From Gordionus sp. m RMFG-2023 (lineage: Eukaryota > Nematomorpha > Gordioida > Chordodea > Parachordodidae): a DNA stretch of 64,000 nucleotides. Positions within the stretch are counted from its first letter, which is position 1, and every line of letters starts with the position of its first letter. Of the stretch, positions 27,801 to 33,686 are shown piece by piece. The stretch covers positions 15,624,052 to 15,688,051 of the forward strand of contig NC_088776.1 of assembly GCF_954871325.1 (NCBI RefSeq), read 5' to 3'. The position numbers and the translations under genes are program-made. The notes beneath the pieces were generated by a model. It had not been told where the DNA came from. It saw nothing but the letters and a program-made list of their open reading frames with translations, and made no database searches.

Positions 27801-30800
27801 TTTAAAAATTATCATTACTGTGGCAAAAAAACATGGTACATATTCGAACCCAGATCTAGATGGTAGATGATATGTGCCCTCATCGACTGGGCTACAGACG
27901 CGACTCAAAAGCAAAATTTTTTGATTTATTTTTTTAAATGTTTCCCGCTCTTATTGTTTTAATTTCTTGCTGGATTGAAAAAAGGTTAGAATAAGGACTA
28001 ATCAGGAATCCTTCGGTGGCGATTCGAAATCTCCTTCTAAACCATTTATAGAGAGTGGTTTTTTGAATTGGAGAATTGCTTTTTTACTAAAAATTGTATA
28101 CTAACATCTATTATAGTATCTAATAATGTTGTTAAAAAGCCCGATTTGGGTCAGTTTTTCAAAATGGCCCGATTAAGATTTTAGATAAAATAATATTATG
28201 TAAACATCGAGATTTGGCAAATAGATGTCCACGCATTTCTGCCAGCTATGAGCAAAATCTTTAAACTTGCATAATGTTATTTTAGTTATAATCTTAATCG
28301 GGTCGTTTTTTTAAATCGACCCGAATCGGACTTTTTAACATCACTAGTTTTAACCTACCTTGTTAATTTCGTAGAATTTTGCCATAAACATTTGAACTGC
28401 TATTAATTTTTAAATTATCAATTTTTCATATAAATTTTAAAAAAATATAAAAACATATGAGGAAATTGTTTGAAATTAATAGGGTTATAAATACTGGAAA
28501 TCATTCCTGGAACTCAATGTTTAGAATTGAGTTTCCTCCAGATAAATTTACCATACATATATATTGTAGTAGGAGTCTACCAAATTCACCAGGATTTTAT
28601 TTTATTTTTAACAGACCGGATGTTACCGGAATCGTATTCCAGTATGTTATTGAATAACTACCCTATTAATTTCAGATTCATCATATAAAAAAAATTTATA
28701 TGAAAAATTAAATATAAACATTATTATAAACTAAGGATAACTTAAATGTTTATGGAAAAATTGTCTGATATTTACAGGGTAGTAATGTTTGGACATAATT
28801 AATTATTTCAGAATTAAAGAACACCTAGTTATAAATGATCTAAGTTTAAAATATTTGCCAAAACTCCCTAAGACAATATCCTTTGTCAGATTTATTATCA
28901 GCAAATAATGATTTTTTAGAGACCTGCAGGCGTACACGGGTCTGGCTTAAATATACCCGGGCTGGGCCGGACCTGAATATTTTAACCAAATATTGAAAAT
29001 CACCATTATTATCTATGAAAATTAAATCTGGGCCAGGCCAGAAAATATAAAACCCAGGCGGGGCCAAAAATTTAAATTTTGATATAAAAAAATTATAAAA
29101 ACTCTTGCAAGCGTTGGTCTCAGTGCCGTGAGCGGGCTTCCAGGGGACGTCGTTGTGAAAATCTTCGCAATGCTCACAATTCAAGCCTTTAGTGTAATGA
29201 TTGCACTCGCATCGTCCATAAACCTAAAGAAAAAATCATTTTATAAATGAATATTTATATGGCTTCACTTATTCACTATCACTCGCAAAAAAGTTCATTC
29301 ACAAAGATAATTATCATCAAAAAAATTCAGAATAAATTTAAGAGCTTTTTGGGCGAACTAAAAAATGACTATGGTGGGTGTAAAAAGTAAAAATAGAATT
29401 AATTTTACCATGTTAGGTATTTGGGCTTGGCCGGTTAATGGTATACACCTGGATGCGTGTCCGTAACAACTGCAACTGCCTCTGACTACCATATCGTAGA
29501 GTGCATAATAGTACTTTTCCCGTACTTCTTCCCTATTATCCAGCAGGTTATCACCCAGTGTATGAAGCCGCGTAAAATTAATTCTGAGATTCGTCATTTT
29601 GAGCAATTCTTGTACATCTTGACCGTACGGATTGATGAGATCTATGTAAGGAGGTCTGGCCCTGTGTATAACCTTTTTGGATGTTTTATTTGTATTTTTA
29701 TAAGACAATTTTTTCTTATTTGTATATTTATATTTTTTGTTTGACCATAATATACAAAAATTAACAAGCCTATAATTATAATTATATTAATTTTAAATTG
29801 AGTAAATAAAGAAAAACTAATGTAAATTTGTGTTACCTTGTAAAAATAATTATAATAACTAAACTTTTGTATGTAAAACTTATAAATGGGCAGCATGTCT
29901 CATATGTAGGGCTATGCCGATTCATATATTTTTTACGATCTGATGCGATATTTGTTCAAACCTGATCCATTGCCGATCCCGATCCAATATTTATATTGAT
30001 TTTTTACTACTCCCTCCCCCCTTGAACCAAATGTAATTAAAAAATCCATTTTCTATGCAAAAAATCGAATTATGTTTTTTAATTTTATTTTATATTTAAT
30101 AATGTATTCATTTTATATTGAATAATATATATGTTGGTATGAATTATAAAATTGCAATATTTAGAATATAAAATTGTAATATTTATTATATAAAATTATA
30201 ATATATTAGTTTTTTAAAATGAATATGAGAGCCCCTAGATTTTCTGGCAATAAGCCTCTACGATGTTGACTATCTATATCCCCTCCTGCACTAAAGACAG
30301 ATTTAGGCAAGACACTTGTTGCAGGAGGCGCCAAAAATTTAACTGTAAGTTTTGACAAAGTTGGATACTTCTCAGCATTAATTCTTCAAGAGTCAAGTGG
30401 ATCCACAGGGGATATAATACAATATCAATGTTACTAGAGTTATCTAAATATACACATAAAATTAGCGTTTTTAAAATATTAGGTTTCATACAAACCCAAC
30501 CTTTGGGTTTGAAAAATTAGATATGACCCAAATAAATGAGTCAATCATAACCTAACCAAGAAATACTAAATAAGATATGAAATGAAAAATATGTTATTAC
30601 ACCATCTAGATATAAAGATTCTTTTAAATATTCCTTGACTTCTTTCAGATTTGGCAGGTCATATACATTACTATCGATTTCAATTATATTATTTGTAATT
30701 AGCTTCTCTTTGATTTTCAATTTGAATAAATAAAATTTAGGGGGTTTCCATTGCTTTAAAAATAAATTAAAAATTTTTTAAAATAATATTTAGAATCTTT

Positions 30801-32482
30801 CAATTTTTATAAAAATAAATAAAAAATCTTTTGAAATATTATAATAACGTAAAATAAACTATATAAATATATATAACTAAAATAACAAAAAAGTAAAAAG
30901 ATAGCTCTGTTTTTTACAGATATCGACCCAATCCGATATTTTTGAAAACGCTAAATATCGGTGCAGATTCGATCCGATAGTTAATATCGTCATAGCCCTA
31001 CTAATATGAGAGTTTAGTTCATTTATAATTTGAAAAATGCACCTATCAACATAACGTTATGTATAACAATGTTGTAATCAGAAAAATAACAATTTTTAAA
31101 AAAAATATATAAACGATGAATTTTTGTGATACTTACAAAGAAATCCACTTTATTAAAAATATGAATCATAATATATTGTTAAAATGATATAGAATTTTTA
31201 AACAATATATAAAAATATAATTTAGAAACTTTCATTACAATTACTTAATATTTTTTTTAAAAAAATATATTACATGTATAAGCAAAGTTTTAAATCTGGA
31301 CTAAAAAGGTTCTGGTTTCGGTTTCTTTAAAAAGTAGTTTCAAATTAGGCACTAATATAAAAAAAAACTTGGTTTTTAATAAATAATAATAAACTAATAA
31401 ATTATAATATGTAAACCTCCCCCGCGGTCGAAGGAGCCACGTTGGAATATCTACTGATGCACACGATATCTGATACCTTTTTTAAAGGGCCCAAGCTTAC
31501 TCCGGGAAAGGAGGACCGGCAATCATAGGCGAAATATCGCACGACTTTCCAGGTTTTACCAAAATCGGAAGATTTTTCGACCAGCATAGCAGCTGGCCGG
31601 AAAGTCTTGAAGGTCATTATCAAATGAGTAAAATGAAATTCGGCTTCCATGTCTAGACGAATGGAGGCGTTTTCTACACCTGGGCATAATTTTTAAATAA
31701 GATAAAAAGGACTTTAATGAATTTGATAAATAAAATTGAGGAAACTGAACTAGTTCCGCAACACTATAATAAAATTAGTTAATTATTGTAGGGTTAAAGA
31801 AAATAACCATTTTCGGCTTGCCACCAGGCTTTTTTCCTGAGTTCAGGGTTAGGCGCGGAAGAGATAACGTTTTGAATCCTATGGCTTATAGGATTATAAA
31901 CAGGATGATATGGCCTTCGAGAATCGCAATAAAAACACTTTTTATCGTCTTCCAAGTGACTGACTATACAATATCTAGCATTTATATATAAATTTCTTTA
32001 TAATAAATTCATTAATTTCGAAAAGTAATTATTTCTTCGTAAAAGATATTTATCTAAAATATTCTAAACATGTTGATATTAGATGTTAAGAACTGTATTT
32101 TAAAATATAACCCATATAAAAGGTAATAAAAATTAATATAATTGCTTTCAGGCAACATAGGTCACAATTAATATAATGATATAAAAAATTATTTCTGCAA
32201 AGTAATGTCTAAGCAAGTAATATATCGAGTAACGGAGTTCGATTATCAAATGAATGCAAGAGGAATACGAATATATTATACAACAAAACCTTGATCTCTG
32301 ATTGGCACCGCAAGTGGAAGTGGAAGAGAGTTGGTTCTCTCGGCCAATGAGCAAATCGCCTGTGGCGGGGTAGCAACTGCCTTTCCCGCATGAACCATCA
32401 TCATTGAACCTATTGTACCGTTGCTGAGCCAGTTTTGCGTATGGGTCTTGGTCTGGTTGTCCATGTGTTTGAGCATTTACAA
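3671..32482 (-). CDS. Laminin subunit beta (30 visible exons)
   Basis: Secreted basement-membrane protein that trimerises with alpha and gamma laminins. Thirty exons, all bounded by AG/GT and all phase compatible, sum to 5504 nt, about 1834 residues plus stop; human LAMB1 has 1786. Domain order in visible residues: LN about 30-265, LE1-5 about 272-571, the beta-type LF domain about 572-835, LE6-13 about 838-1232, coiled coil about 1240-1450, cysteine-rich beta-knob about 1451-1485, coiled coil to 1834, ending YRTCNP. The LF domain and the knob are specific to beta chains. The signal-peptide exon was not found; visible exon 1 opens two bases into a codon at an acceptor site. Oddities are a serine-rich insertion in LE11 that replaces two cysteines, and a missing cysteine in LF after LIDS. 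Introns range from about 140 bp to 3.7 kb and contain many DNA transposons. Confidence 0.95.
3983..4139 (-). CDS. Laminin beta visible exon 29: coiled coil
   Basis: Encodes [19 protein letters not shown] and [19 protein letters not shown], the counterpart of ARRKAEMLQNEAKTLLAQ and SKLQLLKDLERKYE in LAMB1. Ends one base into a codon. Confidence 0.87.
4140..5640 (-). other. Laminin intron, no clear feature
   Basis: AT-rich intron of 1.5 kb. Around 5249 there is TAGAGATCTGAGCCGGCATC, which resembles the end of the hAT elements described below, but I find no matching other end or target duplication. Confidence 0.6.
5641..5817 (-). CDS. Laminin beta visible exon 28: coiled coil
   Basis: Encodes [32 protein letters not shown] and [11 protein letters not shown]. 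59 codons, phase 0 both ends. Confidence 0.85.
6103..6244 (-). CDS. Laminin beta visible exon 27: coiled coil
   Basis: Encodes [19 protein letters not shown] and [17 protein letters not shown], matching the ADMVKEALEEAEKAQ part of LAMB1. One split base then 47 codons. Confidence 0.85.
6453..6970. mobile_element. Non-autonomous hAT element (TAGAGATGTACCG family)
   Basis: 518 bp element in a laminin intron. Ends are TAGAGATGTACCGGTAT on the left and, read from the other strand, TAGAAGTGTATCGATAC on the right. Flanks ATTTAAAT and ATTTAAAA agree at 7 of 8 bases, as expected for an 8 bp hAT duplication. Subterminal parts share the ATATCGG-rich sequence with the element at 20842-21596. No transposase segment recognised. 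Confidence 0.75.
7061..7224 (-). CDS. Laminin beta visible exon 26: coiled coil
   Basis: Encodes [19 protein letters not shown] and [13 protein letters not shown], corresponding to VLKMEMPSTPQQLQNLTED and RAEMLLEEAKRASK of LAMB1. Ends two bases into a codon. Confidence 0.87.
7695..7885. repeat. Dispersed repeat, copy 1
   Basis: Shares several aligned blocks with 25852-26065: TTCGTGATAATGCAACGAAT with CATCTTAACTATG, a GTTTTGCCCGTAATTTACA block, and a TATATATCGGATAAGTTTTG block, in the same order and spacing. Probably an old transposon; ends and class unknown. Confidence 0.5.
8424..8612 (-). CDS. Laminin beta visible exon 25: coiled coil
   Basis: Encodes [19 protein letters not shown] and [20 protein letters not shown]; the last part matches DSADLDSIEAVANEV in LAMB1. 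63 codons, phase 0 both ends. Confidence 0.85.
8857..9042 (-). CDS. Laminin beta visible exon 24: beta-knob (L-beta domain)
   Basis: Encodes the cysteine-rich loop that interrupts the coiled coil of laminin beta chains only: [18 protein letters not shown], then [13 protein letters not shown], followed by renewed heptads ([16 protein letters not shown]). The GGLSC form resembles protostome beta chains more than the CGGPGCGGL of vertebrates. 62 codons, phase 0 at both ends. Confidence 0.92.
9155..9393 (-). CDS. Laminin beta visible exon 23: coiled coil up to the knob
   Basis: Starts [19 protein letters not shown] and runs through [12 protein letters not shown] and [18 protein letters not shown]. 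It includes one cysteine (KLCNE). 79 full codons plus the two bases of a split glycine codon; phase 0 exit. Confidence 0.83.
9558..12046 (+). mobile_element. Complete hAT DNA transposon in a laminin intron
   Basis: 2489 bp, flanked by perfect 8 bp duplications ATAAAAAT (9550-9557 and 12047-12054). Left end TAGAGATCCTACTTTTT; right end read from the other strand TAGTGATCTGCATCGGG. Both subterminal regions are full of GGCCCG or CGGGCC motifs pointing inward, as hAT transposases bind such clusters. Inside is a decayed transposase on the plus strand. The MITEs at 14161-14489 and 15957-16297 share the ends and GGCCCG clusters and are deletion derivatives of this family. Confidence 0.9.
9990..11683 (+). 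pseudogene. hAT transposase, decayed
   Basis: Fragments in order: a BED-type finger remnant ([13 protein letters not shown] near 9995, then [13 protein letters not shown] near 10100), a middle part ([16 protein letters not shown] near 10430), a conserved block [15 protein letters not shown] near 10850, and the C-terminal hAT dimerisation region [20 protein letters not shown] near 11590 followed by a stop at 11681-11683. The frame changes between about 10090 and 10100 and near 10425, there are several stops between 10620 and 10740 and again around 11165-11400, and the first zinc ligand pair of the finger is lost. It cannot make a full transposase. Confidence 0.85.
12062..12246 (-). CDS. Laminin beta visible exon 22: coiled coil
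   Basis: Encodes [19 protein letters not shown] and [15 protein letters not shown], with a regular spacing of hydrophobic residues. The donor lies 15 bp from the end of the 2.49 kb hAT element in the next intron. Confidence 0.82.
12496..12676 (-). CDS. Laminin beta visible exon 21: coiled coil
   Basis: Helical, heptad-like sequence ([38 protein letters not shown]). Assigned by position and by fitting split codons on both sides rather than by strong similarity. Confidence 0.82.
12677..13229 (-). other. Laminin intron with a possible small palindromic repeat
   Basis: Between about 12940 and 13085 the two halves share CAAGCGATGCA in inverted orientation, as in a short MITE, but the rest of the arms is too diverged to set ends. 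Otherwise nothing seen. Confidence 0.35.
13230..13421 (-). CDS. Laminin beta visible exon 20: LE13 and entry to the coiled coil
   Basis: The last LE module ([31 protein letters not shown]) followed by [16 protein letters not shown], the counterpart of CHQCFALWDVIIAEL where the heptad region begins in LAMB1. Confidence 0.93.
13809..13905 (-). CDS. Laminin beta visible exon 19: LE12
   Basis: Small exon encoding [14 protein letters not shown] and [13 protein letters not shown] (last codon split), equal to [14 protein letters not shown] and LFWGDPDVEC of LAMB1. It follows a 3.3 kb intron holding two hAT MITEs and a tandem duplication. Confidence 0.92.
14161..14489. mobile_element. hAT MITE, 329 bp, perfect target duplication
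   Basis: Ends TAGTGATCTGCATCG and, from the other strand, TAGAGATCTGCAAAAG. Flanked on both sides by ATAGATAG (14153-14160, 14490-14497). Rich in GGCCCG and CGGGCC motifs. It looks like the two ends of the 2.49 kb element at 9558 joined with the transposase deleted. Confidence 0.92.
15957..16297. mobile_element. hAT MITE, 341 bp, same family
   Basis: Ends TAGAGATCTGCAAAAATAGG and, from the other strand, TAGTGATCTGCATCGGG, with flanks ATTTAAAT and ATTGAAAT (7 of 8 identical). Contains the same TTCGGGCC clusters as 14161-14489 and 9558-12046 and lies in the same laminin intron as the former. Confidence 0.88.
16509..16978. repeat. Tandem duplication, 237 bp unit
   Basis: Two neighbouring copies beginning ATTTGATTAGAG (16509) and ATTTGATAAGAG (16746). 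Both contain GCAGTCAATATTAT, CAAAATTTATCGCTAAAACC and AATGTTAAAACCATCGGTCT. Copies differ at several sites and by a small indel, so the duplication is not recent. Confidence 0.85.
17185..17453 (-). CDS. Laminin beta visible exon 18: LE11 and start of LE12
   Basis: Starts [11 protein letters not shown] and then has a serine-rich insertion ([19 protein letters not shown]) before [20 protein letters not shown]. Human LE11 has two cysteines (HCNGSDC) in the corresponding place; they are absent here. The exon goes on with [17 protein letters not shown] and the first LE12 cysteines CDCC. The frame stays open across the insertion and the phases fit. Confidence 0.88.
17619..17852 (-). CDS. Laminin beta visible exon 17: end of LE9 and LE10
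   Basis: Encodes [14 protein letters not shown], then [37 protein letters not shown] and [11 protein letters not shown], which follows LE9-LE10 of LAMB1 closely. Confidence 0.93.
18305..18465 (-). CDS. Laminin beta visible exon 16: end of LE8 and first part of LE9
   Basis: Completes LE8 with [10 protein letters not shown] and opens LE9 with [19 protein letters not shown] and [11 protein letters not shown], matching the PCPCPDGPDSGRQFARSC module of LAMB1. Confidence 0.92.
18466..19289 (-). other. Laminin intron, nothing seen
   Basis: AT-rich intron without recognisable repeat, RNA or coding segment. The neighbouring introns 17853-18304, 19525-19895, 22083-22317 and 22480-22992 likewise show nothing. 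Confidence 0.6.
19290..19524 (-). CDS. Laminin beta visible exon 15: LE7 and start of LE8
   Basis: LE7 reads [14 protein letters not shown] and [19 protein letters not shown]8 begins [11 protein letters not shown] and ends with DGPHCER before the donor. 77 full codons with two split codons at the ends. Confidence 0.94.
19896..20039 (-). CDS. Laminin beta visible exon 14: LE6
   Basis: Encodes [32 protein letters not shown] and [12 protein letters not shown], almost the LAMB1 LE6 sequence. Ends one base into a codon. Confidence 0.94.
20256..20490 (-). CDS. Laminin beta visible exon 13: LF domain, part 4
   Basis: Carries the end of [15 protein letters not shown] and [18 protein letters not shown], corresponding to FQRYRCLENS and DVCRNIIFSISALLHQTG in LAMB1. 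After LIDS of the previous exon the usual MPYC is replaced by a stretch without cysteine (FLPTLES). 78 codons plus one base. Confidence 0.88.
20842..21596 (+). mobile_element. Deleted hAT element with C-terminal transposase segment
   Basis: 755 bp, flanked by perfect 8 bp duplications TTTATTAT (20834-20841 and 21597-21604). Left end TAGGGATATACCAATAT; right end from the other strand TAGAGGTGTACCGATAT. Same family as 6453-6970 and the relic near 25279. The plus strand from about 21133 reads [17 protein letters not shown] and [11 protein letters not shown], the hAT dimerisation region, so this is an internally deleted autonomous element. It ends 18 bp from a laminin exon. Confidence 0.92.
21133..21270 (+). 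pseudogene. hAT transposase C-terminal remnant
   Basis: Only the hAT dimerisation region remains: [17 protein letters not shown], then [11 protein letters not shown] and a stop shortly after. The usual preceding PASSVPSER part is already unreadable. The reading frame of the remaining 40 or so codons is open. Confidence 0.75.
21615..21739 (-). CDS. Laminin beta visible exon 12: LF domain, part 3
   Basis: Encodes [17 protein letters not shown] and AHVLIDS, matching RYVVLPRPVC, YTVRLEL and YTLIDS of LAMB1. A complete hAT derivative ends at 21596, only 18 bp from the donor side. Confidence 0.9.
21905..22082 (-). CDS. Laminin beta visible exon 11: LF domain, part 2
   Basis: Begins [15 protein letters not shown], aligned to DHWEKAVITVQRP of LAMB1, and continues through an acidic stretch with one cysteine (ENYCSEF). 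Poorly conserved in the middle, which is normal for LF. Confidence 0.88.
22318..22479 (-). CDS. Laminin beta visible exon 10: LF domain, part 1
   Basis: Encodes [15 protein letters not shown] and [12 protein letters not shown], the diagnostic opening of the beta-specific LF domain (LAMB1: PSWTGAGFVRVPEG and MEYDILIRYEP). 54 codons, phase 0 at both ends. Confidence 0.93.
22993..23217 (-). CDS. Laminin beta visible exon 9: end of LE4, LE5 and link to LF
   Basis: Starts PGYYGLSRD, then [13 protein letters not shown] and [15 protein letters not shown], followed by [11 protein letters not shown], which matches the VEPGYYF link of LAMB1 that leads from the shortened LE5 into the LF domain. 75 codons, phase 0 both ends. 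The intron just upstream carries a C14 tract close to the acceptor. Confidence 0.92.
23229..23244 (-). repeat. C14 homopolymer beside a splice acceptor
   Basis: Fourteen G on the plus strand (23231-23244) are fourteen C in the laminin transcript, ending about 13 bases before the acceptor of visible exon 9 (exon starts at 23217). It takes the place of the usual T-rich tract. Confidence 0.85.
23354..23463 (-). CDS. Laminin beta visible exon 8: LE4
   Basis: Short exon with [15 protein letters not shown] and [17 protein letters not shown]. The residues after the second cysteine (LIIG) depart from the usual DPLG of LE4. Phase 0 exit. Confidence 0.9.
23464..25278 (-). other. Laminin intron, left part, nothing seen
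   Basis: First half of a 3.7 kb intron. No reading frame, RNA gene or matched repeat is visible. Confidence 0.55.
25279..25520. mobile_element. Degraded hAT MITE relic
   Basis: Starts with GGGGATGTACCGATTTTAAA, close to the TAGRGATRTACCGAT end of the 6453 and 20842 elements, and finishes with ATCGGATAGGCCTCTAAAAA, like the CGGCCTCCAAAAAGTGG end of the 6453 element. Terminal bases and target duplication are no longer readable. Confidence 0.5.
25852..26065. repeat. Dispersed repeat, copy 2
   Basis: Ordered blocks shared with 7695-7885: TTCGTGATGATGCATCAATT, GTTTAGCCCATAGTTTATAG and ACATATCGGTACGATTTAAC. Ends and class unknown. Confidence 0.5.
26425..26542. mobile_element. Small palindromic MITE
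   Basis: The left arm CATTCATATTTAGAGCGAAT and the right arm GTGCTAAATGTGGATTCAGG are inverted copies, with GAATTCGCGGCGAAG facing TTAGCCGTGAATTTGTGC. The middle is ATACACAAAAATACAGCATA. The same sequence recurs at 45352-45445. Confidence 0.65.
26539..26641. mobile_element. Small palindromic MITE, adjacent copy
   Basis: CCCCCCATTCACAGTTAGCG and GAATTCACGGCGGA on the left pair with TTCGCCGCGAACTCGAGTCA and ACTATGAATGAGGGG on the right. It abuts the previous element and shares the GCGAATTC-CGGCG core, so the two may be one composite insertion. Confidence 0.65.
26643..27157 (-). other. End of the 3.7 kb laminin intron
   Basis: AT-rich sequence with a C10 run near 26721; nothing else seen. Confidence 0.5.
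27158..27337 (-). CDS. Laminin beta visible exon 7: LE3
   Basis: One LE module: [32 protein letters not shown] and GYWKL, ending GCE before a GT donor. The spacing between the second and third cysteines is long, as in LE3 of other beta chains. Confidence 0.93.
27585..27773 (-). CDS. Laminin beta visible exon 6: LE2
   Basis: One LE module: [32 protein letters not shown] and KPGYFRVP, closely following LAMB1 LE2. Starts after one codon base and ends after one codon base. Confidence 0.93.
27833..27905 (-). repeat. tRNA-like sequence, probably a SINE head
   Basis: Read on the minus strand it contains an A-box-like TAGCCCAGTCGATGAGG and, 32 bases on, GGGTTCGAATA, a good B box, then ATGTACCA. The stems of a real tRNA do not pair well, especially the T arm, so a tRNA-derived SINE fossil is more likely than a working tRNA. 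It lies about 60 bp upstream of visible exon 6. Confidence 0.5.
28124..28346. mobile_element. Palindromic hAT-like MITE (TAGTGTTGTTAA family), copy 1
   Basis: Left TAATGTTGTTAAAAAGCCCG, right from the other strand TAGTGATGTTAAAAAGTCCG. Internal GGCCCGATTAAGATT and AATCTTAATCGGGTCG are also inverted. The core AAATAGATGTCC and CTATGAGCAAAATCT is shared with copies at 33507, 35534 and 63506. Its target duplication is not convincing. Confidence 0.75.
28917..29075. mobile_element. hAT-type repeat remnant next to visible exon 5
   Basis: Starts TAGAGACCTGCAGGCG, a variant of the TAGAGATCTGCA end, and contains GGGCTGGGCCGGACC and CACCATTATTATCTATGAAA, the latter also in the remnant at 35183-35412. 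The right end is not found. Confidence 0.55.
29103..29223 (-). CDS. Laminin beta visible exon 5: second half of LE1
   Basis: Encodes [19 protein letters not shown] and [13 protein letters not shown], completing LE1 and closing with NACK before LE2. A hAT-type repeat remnant lies only about 30 bp beyond the donor side of this exon. Confidence 0.93.
29409..29672 (-). CDS. Laminin beta visible exon 4: end of LN and first half of LE1
   Basis: Encodes [17 protein letters not shown] and [15 protein letters not shown], the C-terminal LN signature, then [10 protein letters not shown], the first cysteines of LE1. Phase 0 at both ends, 88 codons. Confidence 0.95.
29907..31000 (-). mobile_element. Deleted hAT element (TAGGGCTATG family)
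   Basis: 1094 bp; left end TAGGGCTATGCCGATTCATA, right end from the other strand TAGGGCTATGACGATATTAA. Flanks CTCATATG and CTAATATG agree at 7 of 8 bases. On the minus strand near 30236-30345 it keeps [38 protein letters not shown], the hAT dimerisation region. A similar left end (TAGGGCTCTGCCGATATT) stands alone at 35794. Confidence 0.88.
30210..30345 (-). pseudogene. hAT transposase C-terminal remnant
   Basis: Minus-strand reading [20 protein letters not shown] and DSQHRRGLL, ending IFILKN and a stop. This is the hAT C-terminal dimerisation segment; the upstream transposase is gone. Confidence 0.75.
31010..31416 (-). other. Laminin intron remainder, nothing seen
   Basis: AT-rich sequence between the hAT element and visible exon 3 without recognisable features. 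Confidence 0.5.
31417..31679 (-). CDS. Laminin beta visible exon 3: LN domain
   Basis: Carries [19 protein letters not shown] and SSDFGKTW, nearly identical to vertebrate laminin beta chains and the best conserved part of the gene. Ends in phase 0 after TAGE, with donor GT at the low coordinate. Confidence 0.95.
31808..31974 (-). CDS. Laminin beta visible exon 2: LN domain
   Basis: Encodes [17 protein letters not shown] and the WWQAEN segment, all conserved LN landmarks close to human LAMB1 ([22 protein letters not shown]). Enters after two codon bases and leaves after one. Confidence 0.92.
32290..32482 (-). CDS. Laminin beta visible exon 1: start of LN domain
   Basis: Opens after an AG acceptor with the last two bases of a codon, so an upstream coding exon with the signal peptide must exist. 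A hydrophilic lead ([14 protein letters not shown]) precedes [19 protein letters not shown], the hallmark start of laminin LN domains, and STSTCG. Ends two bases into a codon at GT; the codon completes to Arg with the next exon. The reading frame continues upstream to a GTG but meets a stop without any ATG, so this exon is not the true start. Confidence 0.92.
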
Positions 32483-33506
32483 CTTTTAGTAGAAAAAAGG
32501 ACACGATATTATAATATAAAGTAGTGTCTATATAATGATTTTAATAAATAAATTAGTTAGTTTATATTCAATTTAATGTAAATAAAATATTTTTATTAAA
32601 AGATGTTCAAATTCCTATTTTTATATGTTTTTATAGTTTTTCAATTAGTATATAAATAAAAATTTAGTCCACATTATTTCAATTTTTTACTTTCATAGAA
32701 GTGGGCAGCCTAAACGTGGTTTTTTGGACCGGATGTATAAAATATTTTTACGAGACCGACCGTTTATGCTTAGAATTAAAATTCCTGTCCCTTTTAGTCA
32801 TAAAATAATTATACGTGCCAGGCCGAAAACCCTTTTCAAAAAATTCCACGAGCCGCAGGCCGGCCCGCGCCGACCTCTACATCCTTACAATATGGAATTA
32901 AGGCATATGTATAAATAATTATATAGATTCTATATACATATTAATTAAATGAGGTCATGAAATTCACAAATAAAGCAATAATATTCTTTCTAACTTTTTG
33001 TGACTTTAAGAAAGATTTTCAAATTGTGCTTTTTATTATATCTGAAAAAATGCTTAACAAACTTTGTCTCTTTGACAATAGTAATCATTTTTAAGCGACT
33101 TGCAATTGAGAAAAATTGTTAATATTTTAAACGACCATAAAAGCTTGATATTTAATTTCTTTATTTATTTCAATGTATGAGATTGTGAACCTTCTTATGA
33201 CCTTTTTTATAAAAATTTTATTCCTATCTTATCTCAATTTAGGTTAGTTTAAATAACAGTTATTAAATTAGGGGAAGTAAAGTTGAGATTTCTCTTAATC
33301 AAATTATAATCGATCATTTGGTAGGGTGTGAAACTTCTTTCCATTTTCCCCTAGGAAGTACTCTTCTAAGCTCAATAATGTGAGTAATTAATCCCACTTA
33401 TTTCCAATGTTTTCTCTAGTTTTATCGAAACAAATTGATAATTAGAATTTATCTTTGACATGGGCAAAGCAATTAGTGTCGAAAAATGAATCTGCATAGC
33501 TCTACC
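32483..33506. other. Upstream side of the visible laminin gene
   Basis: Should be intron 1 of laminin beta or contain its start. I could not find an ATG followed by a hydrophobic segment and a phase-1 donor here or with any confidence further right. A GC-rich insertion lies at 32696-32879. Confidence 0.4.
32696..32879. mobile_element. Possible hAT MITE, 184 bp
   Basis: Left TAGAAGTGGGCAGCC and right, from the other strand, TAGAGGTCGGCGCGGGCC; interior has GGCCGG and CGGACCG motifs like the other hAT repeats. The flanking octamers TACTTTCA and CATCCTTA match poorly. Confidence 0.4.
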
Positions 33507-33686
33507 TAGTGTCGTTAAACTGCTCGATTTCGCGAATTTATAATTTTGTAGCCAAAGGCTCGAGGTTTCACGAATAGATGTCCCAACCTTTCTACAATCT
33601 ATGAGCAAAAACTCCATGTTTTCGTAATATTTTTTAGCTAAAATATAGGGTTAGCCGTTTTCAAAAATCGAGTCGTTTAAACACTA
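33507..33686. mobile_element. Palindromic hAT-like MITE (TAGTGTTGTTAA family), copy 2
   Basis: Left TAGTGTCGTTAAACTGCTCG, right from the other strand TAGTGTTTAAACGACTCG. Core ATAGATGTCCCAACCTTTCT and CTATGAGCAAAAACTC matches the other copies. 180 bp. Confidence 0.78.

Noticed and set aside
27833-27905. Functional tRNA gene
   Set aside because: The A and B boxes are good but the T stem and acceptor stem do not pair.
28457-28657. 66-codon plus-strand open frame
   Set aside because: Intronic, with no similarity to known proteins; chance frame.
32148-32504. Open frame starting GTG at 32504 as the laminin start
   Set aside because: There is no in-frame ATG before an upstream stop, an AG acceptor stands at 32483-32484, and the residues are not a clear signal peptide; the true first exon is elsewhere.
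32696-32879. hAT MITE as a firm call
   Set aside because: The ends look right but the flanking octamers match at only three of eight positions, so it is listed only at low confidence.
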